A stretch of DNA of 64,000 nt from Streptomyces liangshanensis. Its GTDB lineage: Bacteria > Actinomycetota > Actinomycetes > Streptomycetales > Streptomycetaceae. The stretch covers positions 868,001 through 932,000 of the forward strand of contig NZ_CP050177.1 of NCBI RefSeq assembly GCF_011694815.1. The letters are read 5' to 3'. Below, one piece after another: positions 40,203 through 49,228 of the stretch. The translations under genes and the position numbers were made by a program. A model generated the notes under the pieces. It had not been told where the DNA came from. It made no database searches and saw only the letters and a list, made by a program, of their open reading frames with translations. Position 1 is the stretch's first letter; each line of letters opens with the position of its first letter.

Positions 40203-42434
40203 GTGGCCACTTTCCTCTACCGCCTGGGCCGGCTCGCCTTCCGGCGACGCCGCTTCGTCCTGCTGATATGGATCGCCGTCCTCGCGGCCGTCGGTATCGG
40301 TGCCGGCAGTGTGTCGGGCAGCACGACGGACAACTTCACCCTGCCGGGCACGCAGTCCCAACAGGCCATCGACCTGCTGGAGAAGGAGTTTCCCCAGGCG
40401 TCGGCCTCCGGCGCCACGGCCCGCGTCGTCTTCGAGGCCCCGGACGGGCGGAGCCTCGCCTCCTCACCGCACAAGGCCGCGGTAGACGCCCTGGTCGCCG
40501 CCCTGAAGAAGGCGCCGCACGTCGCGACGGTGTCGGACCCCTTCACCAGCGGCCTGGTGAGCGGGTCGGGCACGATCGCCTACGCCCAGGTCACCTACGC
40601 CGTGCCGCCGGCCGACGTCACCCCGGCCGTGTCCGACGCCCTGCGTGACATCGCCGAGCGGGGCGAACGCGCCGGGCTGACGGTCAGCCTGGGCGGCAAC
40701 GCCGTACTGGACGAGGAGGGAAGCCGCGCTGCCGAGCTGATCGGCCTGGTGGTCGCGGCGTTCGTCCTGGTGATCACGTTCGGATCCGTCGTCGCGGCAG
40801 GGCTGCCGCTCCTGTCCGCGATATTCGGCGTGGGTGTCGCCCTCAGCGCCATCACCATCGTGTCGTCGTTCGTCGACATGGCGTCCAACGCCCGGACCCT
40901 GGCCCTGATGCTCGGCCTGGCGGTAGCCATCGACTACGCCTTGTTCATCGTCTCCCGCTACCGCGGTGAACTGCGGAACGGGCACGCGCCGGAGGAAGCC
41001 GCCGGCCGGGCGCTGGGAACCGCCGGCTCGGCGGTGGTCTTCGCCGGCCTGACGGTGATCGTCGCGCTGGCCGGCCTGAGCGTCATCGGCATCCAGATGC
41101 TGACCGCGATGGGTCTGGCCGCCGCCTTCGCCGTCACCGTCGCCGTCCTGGTCGCGCTGACCTTGCTCCCCGCCACCCTGGGCTTCACCGGCACCCGCCT
41201 GGTGAACGGCCGATTCGGCACCCGCCGGACGAAGGTCGTGGAAGGCGGCCGACGCGTCACCCTGGGGGTGCGGTGGGGGTCGTTCGTCACTCGCCACCCA
41301 TGGAAGGCACTTCTCGCTTCCGTGGTGAGCCTGGGAGTGCTGGCGATCCCCGCCCTCTCCCTGCGGCTGACACTGCCCGACGACAGCATGGCTTCTCCCG
41401 GCAGCACCCAGCGGGTCGCGTACGACACACTCAGCAAGGGATTCGGACCCGGGTTCAGTGGGCCGCTGACCGTTGTCGTCGACGCGCGGACCAGTGACGA
41501 CCCGGAGGCCGCCGCCGAAGACATCTCCCGCATGCTGGACCGGCTCGACGATGTGGCCGCCGTACGCCCCGCCGTCTTCAACCGGGCCGGCGATGTCGCG
41601 CTGATCAGCGTCGTCCCGGACAGTTCGCCCACCAGCGAGGCCACCGTCGACCTGGTCGCCGACATCCGCGACCGCAGCGGCGCGCTGGAGAAGGCCGGTG
41701 GTGCCCAGCTGATGGTCACGGGCACGACCGCCGTCAACATCGACGTCTCCGGCAAGCTCGGCGACGCCATGGTCCCCTACCTCGCCGTCGTCGTCGGCCT
41801 CGCCCTGCTTCTCCTGCTCCTGGTGTTCCGGTCGGTCCTGATTCCCGTCAAGGCGGCCCTCGGCTTCCTCCTCAGCGTGGCCGCCACCCTCGGCGTCCTG
41901 GTCGCCGTCTTCCAATGGGGTTGGCTGAAGGGCCTGTTCGGCGTCGACGAGACCGCCCCCGTCGTCAGCCTCCTGCCGATCCTGCTGATCGGTGTCGTCT
42001 TCGGACTCGCCATGGATTACGAGGTCTTCCTCGTTTCCCGGATGAGAGAGGAGTACGTCCACGGCGCCACCCCCACGGAGGCGATCCTCGCCGGCTTCCG
42101 GCACAACGCCCGCGTGGTCACGGCCGCCGCCGTCATCATGATCTCCGTGTTCGGGGGCTTCCTCCTCGACGACGTGGCCCTGGTCAAGTCGATCGGCATG
42201 GGGCTCGCCTCCGCCGTCCTCTTCGACGCCTTCGTGGTCCGCATGACGATCGTCCCCGCCCTGATGACCCTGCTCGGCCACCGCGCCTGGGCCCTGCCCG
42301 CCTGGCTCGACCGCGTCCTGCCCGACGTCGACGTCGAAGGCCAGAAGCTGCGCGACACCCTGGCGGCGCGCGACGAGGACGCGGGTACCCCGGCCCGGAG
42401 CCCCCACGAACCCACCGCCACACCGGTCGGATAG
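40203..42434 (+). CDS. MMPL/RND-family transporter
   Basis: 743 residues, GTG start following GGGAG. Two halves each with a hydrophobic helix, an extracytoplasmic loop (about 40-180 and 370-520) and five helices. Family signatures include LGLAVAIDYALFIVSRYRGEL (helix after the first loop) and IGVVFGLAMDYEVFLVSRMREEYVHGA in the second half, with the D-Y pairs of the proton relay. Such transporters export lipids, glycolipids or siderophores. The histidine kinase and regulator that follow (gap 145 bases) probably control it. Confidence 0.92.
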   Translation: MATFLYRLGRLAFRRRRFVLLIWIAVLAAVGIGAGSVSGSTTDNFTLPGTQSQQAIDLLEKEFPQASASGATARVVFEAPDGRSLASSPHKAAVDALVAALKKAPHVATVSDPFTSGLVSGSGTIAYAQVTYAVPPADVTPAVSDALRDIAERGERAGLTVSLGGNAVLDEEGSRAAELIGLVVAAFVLVITFGSVVAAGLPLLSAIFGVGVALSAITIVSSFVDMASNARTLALMLGLAVAIDYALFIVSRYRGELRNGHAPEEAAGRALGTAGSAVVFAGLTVIVALAGLSVIGIQMLTAMGLAAAFAVTVAVLVALTLLPATLGFTGTRLVNGRFGTRRTKVVEGGRRVTLGVRWGSFVTRHPWKALLASVVSLGVLAIPALSLRLTLPDDSMASPGSTQRVAYDTLSKGFGPGFSGPLTVVVDARTSDDPEAAAEDISRMLDRLDDVAAVRPAVFNRAGDVALISVVPDSSPTSEATVDLVADIRDRSGALEKAGGAQLMVTGTTAVNIDVSGKLGDAMVPYLAVVVGLALLLLLLVFRSVLIPVKAALGFLLSVAATLGVLVAVFQWGWLKGLFGVDETAPVVSLLPILLIGVVFGLAMDYEVFLVSRMREEYVHGATPTEAILAGFRHNARVVTAAAVIMISVFGGFLLDDVALVKSIGMGLASAVLFDAFVVRMTIVPALMTLLGHRAWALPAWLDRVLPDVDVEGQKLRDTLAARDEDAGTPARSPHEPTATPVG

Positions 42435-42579
42435 GACGGCGCACCACCCGCGCGCATCACCCGCTCGCCTCACGCGCCCACACAACACGCCCATGGCCGA
42501 CGCCCGCCCGCCGACCCGATTCCCCGCGGCCGGCGGGCGGGCCGGCAGTCCGATGCCCGGAGACGAAGGGCGCCTCACC

Positions 42580-43902
42580 ATGACAACACCGAGCACAGCC
42601 ACCCCCTCGGAAACCGACGACCCCCGCGCCTCCCGGTTGCCCCGAGCCCTGACGAGCGACCCGGGCCAGCGCGTCACCGTCTCCATCATCACCGGCCTGG
42701 TCACCTGGCGCGTGACCGATCAGGCCCACCCCCAGCTGCGCCGGTGGGCCGTACCGGTCTTCTGCGCCGCACTCGGACTGCCCTCGCTGCTCAATCCCAC
42801 CAACCGCGCCCACCTTCCGGCCGAGCTCGCCCTCACCCTCGCCTTCACGCTGCCACTGCTGTGGCGCGAGAAACGACCCGGGCTCGTGTTCGCCGTCACC
42901 ACCCTCGCCTCGGTCGCCGCCTTGCAGTTGAACATCCTCAACGGTGCCGATGCCGCGCGCATCGTGGCGCTCTACAACGTGGGCCGGTACGGCACTCCCC
43001 GCCAGCTGGCCACGGCCTGCGCGATCACCGCAACCCAACTCGTGCTCTGGGCCTCCGTCTTCTGGAACAGCGGGCACCTCCAGCACGCGAAACGACCGGA
43101 GATGGTGACCGTACTGGCGATGCTGGCCGTGACCGCGTGCGCCGGCATCGCCATCACCGGCCGCCTCGCGAAGGCGTACATCGTCGCTCTGGAAACCGAG
43201 CGGAACCAACAGGCGCGACTCGCCGCCACGCACGAACGCGCCCGGGTCTCCCGCGAGATGCACGACGTACTGGGCCACACGCTCGCCGTCATCATCGGCC
43301 TCGCCGACGGGGCCGCGGCCCTGGCCAGAACCCAACCGGACCGGTCGGCGGACACGTTGCGCATCATCGCCGACAGCGGTCGTGGCGCACTGGCCGAGCT
43401 ACGGCGCCTGCTCACCGTCATGGACGAGCGGCAGGGACCGCACGACGGCGCCACTCCTCTCACCCCTCAGCCGGGTCTGGCCGACCTCGACAGCCTGCTG
43501 GACCGCGTCAGGGCCGCGGGCCCGACCGCCACCCGGCACACCGAGGGAGAACTCGCCCGACTGACCCCGGGACTGCAACTCACCGTCTACCGCATCGTCC
43601 AGGAGGCGCTGACCAACACCCTCAAGCACGCCGCGCCGGACACCGTCGTCACCGTCAGCCTCCTCGCCCGCACGGACACCGTACGTGTGACCGTCGAGGA
43701 CACCGGTCCCCCGCGCTCCGCACCCGCGCGGTTCGAGGGGAGCGGCGGCGGTCAAGGTCTGCTCGGGATGCGGGAACGCGCCGCCCTCTATCAGGGACGC
43801 ATCACCGCCGGCCCCACCGAGGGCGGCGGTTGGAGCGTCGACACCGTCCTCACCCTGCCCCGCACGATCCCGGCCCCTTCCACGGAGAACCTCCCCGCAT
43901 GA
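42580..43902 (+). CDS. Sensor histidine kinase, HisKA_3 type
   Basis: 440 residues from the ATG at 42580 (GAAGGG upstream). Four to five membrane helices (about 45-205), a coiled stretch ALETERNQQARLAATHERARVSREMHDVLGHTLAVIIGLADG with phospho-acceptor His228, and a HATPase domain (about 325-430: YRIVQEALTNTLKHA, VTVEDTGPP, GGQGLLGMRERAALYQG). The dimerisation motif and lack of an extracytoplasmic domain suggest it senses a membrane signal. The stop overlaps the response regulator (ATGA). Confidence 0.92.
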   Translation: MTTPSTATPSETDDPRASRLPRALTSDPGQRVTVSIITGLVTWRVTDQAHPQLRRWAVPVFCAALGLPSLLNPTNRAHLPAELALTLAFTLPLLWREKRPGLVFAVTTLASVAALQLNILNGADAARIVALYNVGRYGTPRQLATACAITATQLVLWASVFWNSGHLQHAKRPEMVTVLAMLAVTACAGIAITGRLAKAYIVALETERNQQARLAATHERARVSREMHDVLGHTLAVIIGLADGAAALARTQPDRSADTLRIIADSGRGALAELRRLLTVMDERQGPHDGATPLTPQPGLADLDSLLDRVRAAGPTATRHTEGELARLTPGLQLTVYRIVQEALTNTLKHAAPDTVVTVSLLARTDTVRVTVEDTGPPRSAPARFEGSGGGQGLLGMRERAALYQGRITAGPTEGGGWSVDTVLTLPRTIPAPSTENLPA

Positions 43903-44588
43903 CCACCGTCCTCATCGTCGACGACCAGACACTGCAACGCCTCGGTTTCCGCATGCTGTTGGAGGCCCAGCCCGACATGACCGTCGTCGGTGAAGCGGCG
44001 CAGGGTCACGACGCCGTCCGGATGACCGCCGAACTCCGCCCCGATGTCGTCCTCATGGACATCCGCATGCCGGGCATGAACGGCATCGAGGCCACCCGCC
44101 ACATCGTCGACTCGGGCGGCCGTTCCCGTGTCCTGGTGCTGACCACCTTCGACCTCGACGAGTACGCCTACGAAGCCCTGCGCGCCGGCGCCGCCGGCTT
44201 CTTCCTCAAGGACGCCCGCCCCGAGGAACTCGTGGTGGGCATCAAAACGGTGGCCGCTGGGGACTCAGTGGTCTCCCCCGGACTCACCCGCAGGCTCATC
44301 GACGCGTTCACCGCACGTCACGCCGAGCTGAACTCGGGGCAGTTGTCCCACCCTCTCGAGCTCACGCCCCGCCAGCGAGACCAGTTGGAGAACCTCACGC
44401 ACCGCGAACGCGAAGTGCTCTCGGCGGTCGCCACAGGCAGGACGAACCCGGAGATCGCCGTACACCTCCATCTGGCCGAGTCCACCGTCAAGTCCCATGT
44501 CAGCCGCGTTCTCGCCAAGATCAACGCCCGCGACCGCGTCCAGGCCGTCATCTTCGCCTACGACGTCGGCCTCGTTCACCCCGCCTGA
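43899..44588 (+). CDS. NarL/FixJ-family response regulator
   Basis: 229 residues. Receiver domain with acidic pocket D-D (8-9), phospho-acceptor Asp54 (VVLMDIRMPGMNG), Thr/Ser in LTTF and Lys in FLKD. LuxR-type HTH at about 162-220: LTHREREVLSAVATGRTNPEIAVHLHLAESTVKSHVSRVLAKINARDRVQAV. Cognate partner of the preceding kinase; the MMPL transporter and the following phosphoesterase are likely targets. Confidence 0.93.
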   Translation: MTTVLIVDDQTLQRLGFRMLLEAQPDMTVVGEAAQGHDAVRMTAELRPDVVLMDIRMPGMNGIEATRHIVDSGGRSRVLVLTTFDLDEYAYEALRAGAAGFFLKDARPEELVVGIKTVAAGDSVVSPGLTRRLIDAFTARHAELNSGQLSHPLELTPRQRDQLENLTHREREVLSAVATGRTNPEIAVHLHLAESTVKSHVSRVLAKINARDRVQAVIFAYDVGLVHPA

Positions 44589-44658
44589 TCCAGGAGATCC
44601 CGCTGAACACCGATGCCCTGAGCCTCGAAGGCCCGGACACCCACACCACGGAGGCGGC

Positions 44659-45927
44659 ATGAGCGACACAGCCCAACAGGGCGTCATCGCGGCCGCGAGC
44701 CTGCTCATAGCGGCCGTCGCCCACCGGTACCTGTACCTCCGGCTGGTCAGGGACGTCACCGCCTCGGCCCGGTGGCGCGGTGCCGGGCGGGCGACAGGCG
44801 TCGTGCTCACCCTGCTCGTTCCCACCGGTGTGGTGGCGGCCCAGTACGCCGATCCCACCACGATCGCCTGGCTCACCTGGCCCGCGTTCGCCTGGGTGGG
44901 CTGCGCCGCCTACCTCCTGATGATCCTGGCGGTGCTGGAGATCCCGCGACGCGTCCTCACCCGGACGCTCGGCCGGCGTGCGAGCGGAAACCCGGCCACG
45001 TCACAAAGCGCCCGCCGGAACGGGACCGGCGGCGCGGCCCGCCCGGTGCGGTCCGAATCGACTGCGCCGGCCTCCGTCCCCGGCCCGTCGTGGGCCGCCG
45101 ACCGGCGCACACTGCTGGCCCGTTCGGTGGCGCTGCTCGCCACCGGCACCGCCGTCGCCACGACCGGTTACGGTTTCCGGCGCGGACTAGGACCGCCCGA
45201 CGTCAGGACCGTACGCGTGGGGCTGCGCCGGCTCCACCCCTCGCTCACCGGCCTGCGCATCACCATGGCGAGCGATCTCCATCTCGGTCCCTTCTTCGGC
45301 CGTGACCACACCGCACGCCTGGTCCGCATGATCAATGACACGTCTCCCCACCTGGTCGCGATCGTCGGCGATCTGTCCGACGGCAGGGCCGATGACCTCG
45401 GCCCCCACGCAGAGCCACTGGCACGGCTGAACTCCACCCACGGCGCCTACTTCGTCACCGGCAACCACGACTACCGTCACGACGTCGACGCCTGGATCGG
45501 CGCGCTCGCCGGCTTCGGCGTGACGACGCTGCGCAACACACGCACACCCATCGAGCACCGCTCCGGTGTCATCGACCTCGCCGGCGTCACGGACGTGGAA
45601 GGCGAACGGGAGCACGACGCCCCGGACTACGACCGGGCACTCGGCGGCCGGGACTCCTCCCGTCCTGTTGTCCTCCTGGCCCACCAGCCCGCCCAGGTCC
45701 ATCAGGCGGCTCGTCACGGGGTGGACCTGCAACTGTCCGGCCACACGCACGGCGGAGCGTTCTTCCCCGGGAACCTCCTGGTCCCCCTCTCGCAGCCGGT
45801 CACGGCGGGACTGGCCACCATCGGCGGCACTCAGCTCTACGTGTCCCGGGGAGCGGGAGCCTCGCTACCGCCCATGCGGGTGGGGGCACCGCCAGACATC
45901 ACCGTGGTCGAACTCCACGCGCGGTGA
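44659..45927 (+). CDS. Membrane-bound metallophosphoesterase (YkuE/YaeI-like)
   Basis: 422 residues with GGAGGCGGC just before the ATG. Three N-terminal membrane helices (about 8-100) and a fourth hydrophobic segment (about 153-172) precede the catalytic domain (about 190-422): S-D-L-H-L-G, V-G-D-L-S-D, G-N-H-D-Y, H-Q-P, S-G-H-T-H-G-G. These are the five metal-binding motifs of the calcineurin-like superfamily. The YkuE group hydrolyses phosphodiesters outside the membrane; substrate unknown here. It lies 70 bases after the response regulator, probably in the same operon. Confidence 0.9.
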   Translation: MSDTAQQGVIAAASLLIAAVAHRYLYLRLVRDVTASARWRGAGRATGVVLTLLVPTGVVAAQYADPTTIAWLTWPAFAWVGCAAYLLMILAVLEIPRRVLTRTLGRRASGNPATSQSARRNGTGGAARPVRSESTAPASVPGPSWAADRRTLLARSVALLATGTAVATTGYGFRRGLGPPDVRTVRVGLRRLHPSLTGLRITMASDLHLGPFFGRDHTARLVRMINDTSPHLVAIVGDLSDGRADDLGPHAEPLARLNSTHGAYFVTGNHDYRHDVDAWIGALAGFGVTTLRNTRTPIEHRSGVIDLAGVTDVEGEREHDAPDYDRALGGRDSSRPVVLLAHQPAQVHQAARHGVDLQLSGHTHGGAFFPGNLLVPLSQPVTAGLATIGGTQLYVSRGAGASLPPMRVGAPPDITVVELHAR

Positions 45928-46031
45928 GGAAAGTGGCCGAATGAGCCGAGTGAGCCGGGTGACTGGACAGGCGACGAAACCCCCGCCGACGCCGGGACGC
46001 CGCTGTGCATGTGATCCGCGTCTCACGTGTC

Positions 46032-46056
46032 AACCGGTTGGATCCCCCGGCGCGTA
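46032..46056 (+). promoter_or_regulatory. Candidate ECF-type promoter of the sigma-factor operon
   Basis: AACC (46032-46035) and CGTA (46053-46056) separated by 17 bp resemble the -35 AAC and -10 CGT cores of ECF-dependent promoters. Placement 39 bases before the TTG start suits autoregulation by the encoded sigma factor. Confidence 0.4.
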
Positions 46057-46094
46057 GAGGTAACAGAAATCGAACTTGCTGCGAGGAGCCACTG

Positions 46095-46601
46095 TTGACT
46101 GAGGAGGAGTTCACCGAGTTCTACGCCCACTCGGTCAATCGGCTCATCGGACAGTTGTACGTGATGACGGGAGATCTGCACGAGGCCCAGGACGTGGTTC
46201 ACGAGGCTTTCGTACGCGCCTGGGGCGATCACCGGCACCTCTCGGTCGACAAGGCGCCCGAGGCGTGGATACGGACGGTGGCGTGGAGGCTGGCGGTCAG
46301 CCGATGGCGACGGGTACGCGGGGGGCGTCACGCCTGGATCAGGCGCGCCGACATGACCACAGTGCCTGAACCCGGGACGGCCGCGGTCGATCTGGCCACC
46401 GCCCTTCGCTCGCTCCCGACGCGCCAGCGTCTGTGCGCCGCGCTGTTCTACGTGTGCGACCTGCCGGTCGAGCAGATCGCCGCCGAGACCGGGATGGCCG
46501 TCGGGACTGTGAAGACGCATCTTTCGAGAGCTCGGGCAGCGCTCGCCGGCTCGCTCGCCGAACACTCGAACCGGGAGGACCGAAGTGACCGACGCCGATG
46601 A
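46095..46601 (+). CDS. RNA polymerase sigma factor, ECF/sigma-70 family
   Basis: 168 residues from a TTG at 46095, chosen because GAGGAG lies 6 bases upstream and residues LTEEEFTEFYAHSV fit the family start; an ATG at 46005 would add 30 residues without a site. Region 2: VNRLIGQLYVMTGDLHEAQDVVHEAFVRAWGDHRHL. Region 4: LPTRQRLCAALFYVCDLPVEQIAAETGMAVGTVKTHLSRARAAL. Resembles SigE-group/SigM-type factors. It overlaps the next gene by 17 bases, as expected for a sigma/anti-sigma pair. Confidence 0.9.
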   Translation: MTEEEFTEFYAHSVNRLIGQLYVMTGDLHEAQDVVHEAFVRAWGDHRHLSVDKAPEAWIRTVAWRLAVSRWRRVRGGRHAWIRRADMTTVPEPGTAAVDLATALRSLPTRQRLCAALFYVCDLPVEQIAAETGMAVGTVKTHLSRARAALAGSLAEHSNREDRSDRRR

Positions 46602-47031
46602 CGCGGTGGAGAAGTCCCTGCGCGCGGCCGCGAGAGCGGCCGCCCGGCACGCGGCTCCCGCCGACGTGCGGGTGATCATGAAGGCGGGACGCCGTCGCCG
46701 TCGGAACAGGGCTGTCGCCGCGGGTGCGAGTGTTCTTGGACTGACCGGTGCCGTAGTGGCTGCGGTCCTCCTGGCGAGCGGTGCTCCCGACCCGGCTGTG
46801 CCCGCCACCACGCCCTCTGTCACCTCGCCCTCGGTTCCGGCCGATTCCCTTCCCCCGACGCCGGCCTCACCGCGAAGCGGGACCGCGGGGGACTCGATGT
46901 CGACGGAAACACCCAGTCGTGGAAGCTCGGAGGACCCGACGGCCCGAGAACCCTCGCACGTGGGCGGCGCCACCCGAGCCGCCCCGTACACACTCGTCCC
47001 GTACGTACGGCGATCGGCGCCGAACCGGTGA
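46585..47031 (+). CDS. Single-pass membrane protein, possible anti-sigma factor
   Basis: 148 residues, GTG start with GGGAGG upstream, lying within the end of the sigma gene. Cytoplasmic N-terminus with Ala/Arg/His helices (DAVEKSLRAAARAAARHAAPADVRVIMKAGRRRRRNR), one membrane helix (about 44-65), then an extracytoplasmic Pro/Thr/Ser-rich tail. Position and topology match an anti-sigma factor, but no zinc-binding (ZAS) motif is present; identity is inference from context. The stop overlaps the next start (GTGA). Confidence 0.65.
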   Translation: MTDADDAVEKSLRAAARAAARHAAPADVRVIMKAGRRRRRNRAVAAGASVLGLTGAVVAAVLLASGAPDPAVPATTPSVTSPSVPADSLPPTPASPRSGTAGDSMSTETPSRGSSEDPTAREPSHVGGATRAAPYTLVPYVRRSAPNR

Positions 47032-48284
47032 CTCCGATCAGCACCGAAGAAGCGGAGTCGGTCGCGTGCGGTTCCGCGACGGTGGCGACCGTACCGCTCC
47101 CTCGGCAGGCCCAGTTCGTTCGCCGCCTCGCGGACTCAGCCGTCCGTCCGTCCCGCACGCATCTTCGCCGGGCCCGTCGTCACCTCTGGCCCGTGATGGT
47201 GGTGTACGCCGGGGCCGCGACGCTTCACCTGGTGGCCCTCGCCGTGATGAGACCGCCCGGCGGTGCGGGAATCCGGGACCGGCTCCTCGCCTGGGACGGG
47301 CAGTGGTATTCCATGATCGCGGCCAAGGGCTATCCCGACGCCTTCACCTACACCCCTGACGGCCGCCTGACCGGTAACAACCTGGCGTTCTTCCCCCTGT
47401 TTCCGGCGCTGGCCCGCACCGTTCACCGCTTGACCGGCCTGGACCAGGACACCGCCACGATCGTGGCCGCCCACCTCGCCCTGGTCGCGGCCCTCTTCAT
47501 GGTCCACCTGCTGCTGACCCGGCTCCACGGACAACGTGCGGCCACGATCGCCCTCGTTCTCCTGACCGCGGCACAGCCCATGTCCATCGCTTTCTTCATG
47601 GCGTACAGCGAGTCGTTGTTCCTCGCCCTGGCCATCGGCGCACTCCTGGCCGCCCACCGGAAGGCGTGGCTCACGGCGGGTGTTCTGGCCCTGCTCGCGG
47701 GCCTCACCCGGCCGGCCGCCGTGGCCGTCGCAGCTGCTTTGGTCACCGCCGCGGTCATGCATCTCGTCCAGGCACGCCGACTGATGTGGCGGCCCGTTGC
47801 CGCCGTGGGGCTGGCGTGCGCCGGCACTCCGTCGTACCTGTGGTGGGTAGGACACCGGGTCGGCCGTCCGGACGCGTGGTTCGTGATACAGCGGGCCGGC
47901 TGGGGCACGCGCTGGGACGACGGCGCGTCCTTCGGCCGCTACCTCGGGTACGCCCTGAGCAAGGCTGATCAGTGGATAGCCGTCAGCACGGCAGTCCTTC
48001 TCCTTTCCCTCACCGCCGCCGCGCTTCTCGCCTGTTGGCAGCACACCACCTGGCCGCCCCTGCTCGTCCACGGAATGGGCGTGCTCGTCCTCACCTTCGG
48101 ACAGAGCAACTACTACCACTCGAAACTTCGGCTGCTGATTCCCTGCGTGATCTTTCTGCTCCCCATCGCGTCGGGGCTCGCCCGTGCGCGGACGAGCACG
48201 GTGGTCACCGTCCTGCTCCTGACTTCGGCTTTCGGCTGCTGGTACGGCGCGTACATGCTCACGACCTGGCATTACGGCGTCTGA
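47028..48284 (+). CDS. PIG-V-like integral membrane mannosyltransferase (GT-C fold)
   Basis: 418 residues, GTG start overlapping the upstream stop. About 8-10 membrane helices. The N-terminal loop carries WDGQWYSMIAAKGYPDAFTYTPDG, the W-D-G-x-W-Y acid motif of GT-C enzymes such as GPI mannosyltransferase II (PIG-V), and NLAFFPLFPALARTVHRLTGL follows. Bacterial PIG-V homologues are thought to use polyprenyl-phosphate-linked sugars to glycosylate surface molecules. Membership in an ECF sigma operon suggests induced envelope remodelling. Confidence 0.8.
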   Translation: MTPISTEEAESVACGSATVATVPLPRQAQFVRRLADSAVRPSRTHLRRARRHLWPVMVVYAGAATLHLVALAVMRPPGGAGIRDRLLAWDGQWYSMIAAKGYPDAFTYTPDGRLTGNNLAFFPLFPALARTVHRLTGLDQDTATIVAAHLALVAALFMVHLLLTRLHGQRAATIALVLLTAAQPMSIAFFMAYSESLFLALAIGALLAAHRKAWLTAGVLALLAGLTRPAAVAVAAALVTAAVMHLVQARRLMWRPVAAVGLACAGTPSYLWWVGHRVGRPDAWFVIQRAGWGTRWDDGASFGRYLGYALSKADQWIAVSTAVLLLSLTAAALLACWQHTTWPPLLVHGMGVLVLTFGQSNYYHSKLRLLIPCVIFLLPIASGLARARTSTVVTVLLLTSAFGCWYGAYMLTTWHYGV

Positions 48285-48434
48285 GCCGGAGATTCGAGCC
48301 CGCCGGTGGGAGCGGACGCCCGACCTGGCGCATCAGGGCCCCCGAAGGACGCGTCCGGGGTGGTCGCGCGGATCGCGTCGATCGTGGTGTGTGGCGTAGA
48401 CCGTGACGCCGCGGGACCTGCCTGGCGAATACCT

Positions 48435-49133
48435 TCAGTCGGGCAGTCCCCAGAAGGGCCCGTGCAACCCGACCTCGGCGAAGTAGGCCGCGGCCGAGAC
48501 GGGGTCGCGGCGGACGTACCCGCGTTCCATGCGTCCGGCGTACCAGCCGCGGGCGAGTCGCCAGAGAGTGGGCAGGTCCATCACGTAACCGCGGGGCCGC
48601 CCCGTGGCCTCCAGCCAGGAGTCGACGCAGTCGGGTGAGCAGAACAGGCGCTGGTGGGCGCAGCTGTGGACGACGTCGTCCCAGATATGGGCGGCGGGGG
48701 TGAGGAAGTGTGCCACCTGTACGCCCTCCGGCGGTGCTTGGCGGCCGACCACCCAGGCGTGGGGGGTGTCGCAGGCGGGGCAGCGGGTGGCGACCAGGAC
48801 GTCGGGTTCTCCCGTGAGGAGGTGGGGAAGGGCGAAGGAGTCCCACGCGCACCCTCCCCACCACAGGGTGTCCCGGCCCATGACGGAGAAGCCGAGCGGG
48901 ACGGTCGCGAAAGGGTGCGCCATGACGACTCGGTCGTGATCCTCGGGGTCGAGGACCACGTCGCGGTGCGCGTGGAGGTCCTCCAGCGCCCGGCGGGCCT
49001 CGCCGGGCGTGACACCGGCCGCGCCGGCCAGGTCCTGGGGGGTGGGGGCGGCGCCGGTACGGGCGAAGTGCGCGTAGAGGGCGACCCTCACCTCTTCGGT
49101 CCGGGCCGCCCGGGACACGGCGGATCCATTCAT
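48435..49133 (-). CDS. Alkylmercury lyase (MerB)-like protein
   Basis: 232 residues with CAGGAG before the ATG. Helix-rich N-terminal domain with a winged-helix look (LYAHFARTGAAPTPQDLAGAAGVTPGEARRALEDLHAHRDVVLD), then the MerB-like catalytic part: GGCAWDSFALPHLL matches the C-x-x-D active-site segment of organomercurial lyase. A second cysteine is seen as C-S-P-D-C. Cytoplasmic. No merA, merR or merT is nearby, so detoxification of organomercury is uncertain; several MerB-like proteins have other roles. Divergent from an AraC gene 95 bp away. Confidence 0.75.
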   Translation of the reverse strand: MNGSAVSRAARTEEVRVALYAHFARTGAAPTPQDLAGAAGVTPGEARRALEDLHAHRDVVLDPEDHDRVVMAHPFATVPLGFSVMGRDTLWWGGCAWDSFALPHLLTGEPDVLVATRCPACDTPHAWVVGRQAPPEGVQVAHFLTPAAHIWDDVVHSCAHQRLFCSPDCVDSWLEATGRPRGYVMDLPTLWRLARGWYAGRMERGYVRRDPVSAAAYFAEVGLHGPFWGLPD

Positions 49134-49228
49134 GGCGGGTGCTCCTGAGGTACGTACTGACGGGTGCGCGCCCCAGCCTGCGGCCCGGGAGGCTGGAAGT
49201 CTTGAACGCTGGTGCGCACACTGGAGAC

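Noticed and set aside
40464..42704. Long minus-strand open frame opposite the MMPL transporter
   Set aside because: Composition is low-complexity Asp/Gly/His/Arg typical of antisense frames; the plus strand encodes recognisable membrane helices.
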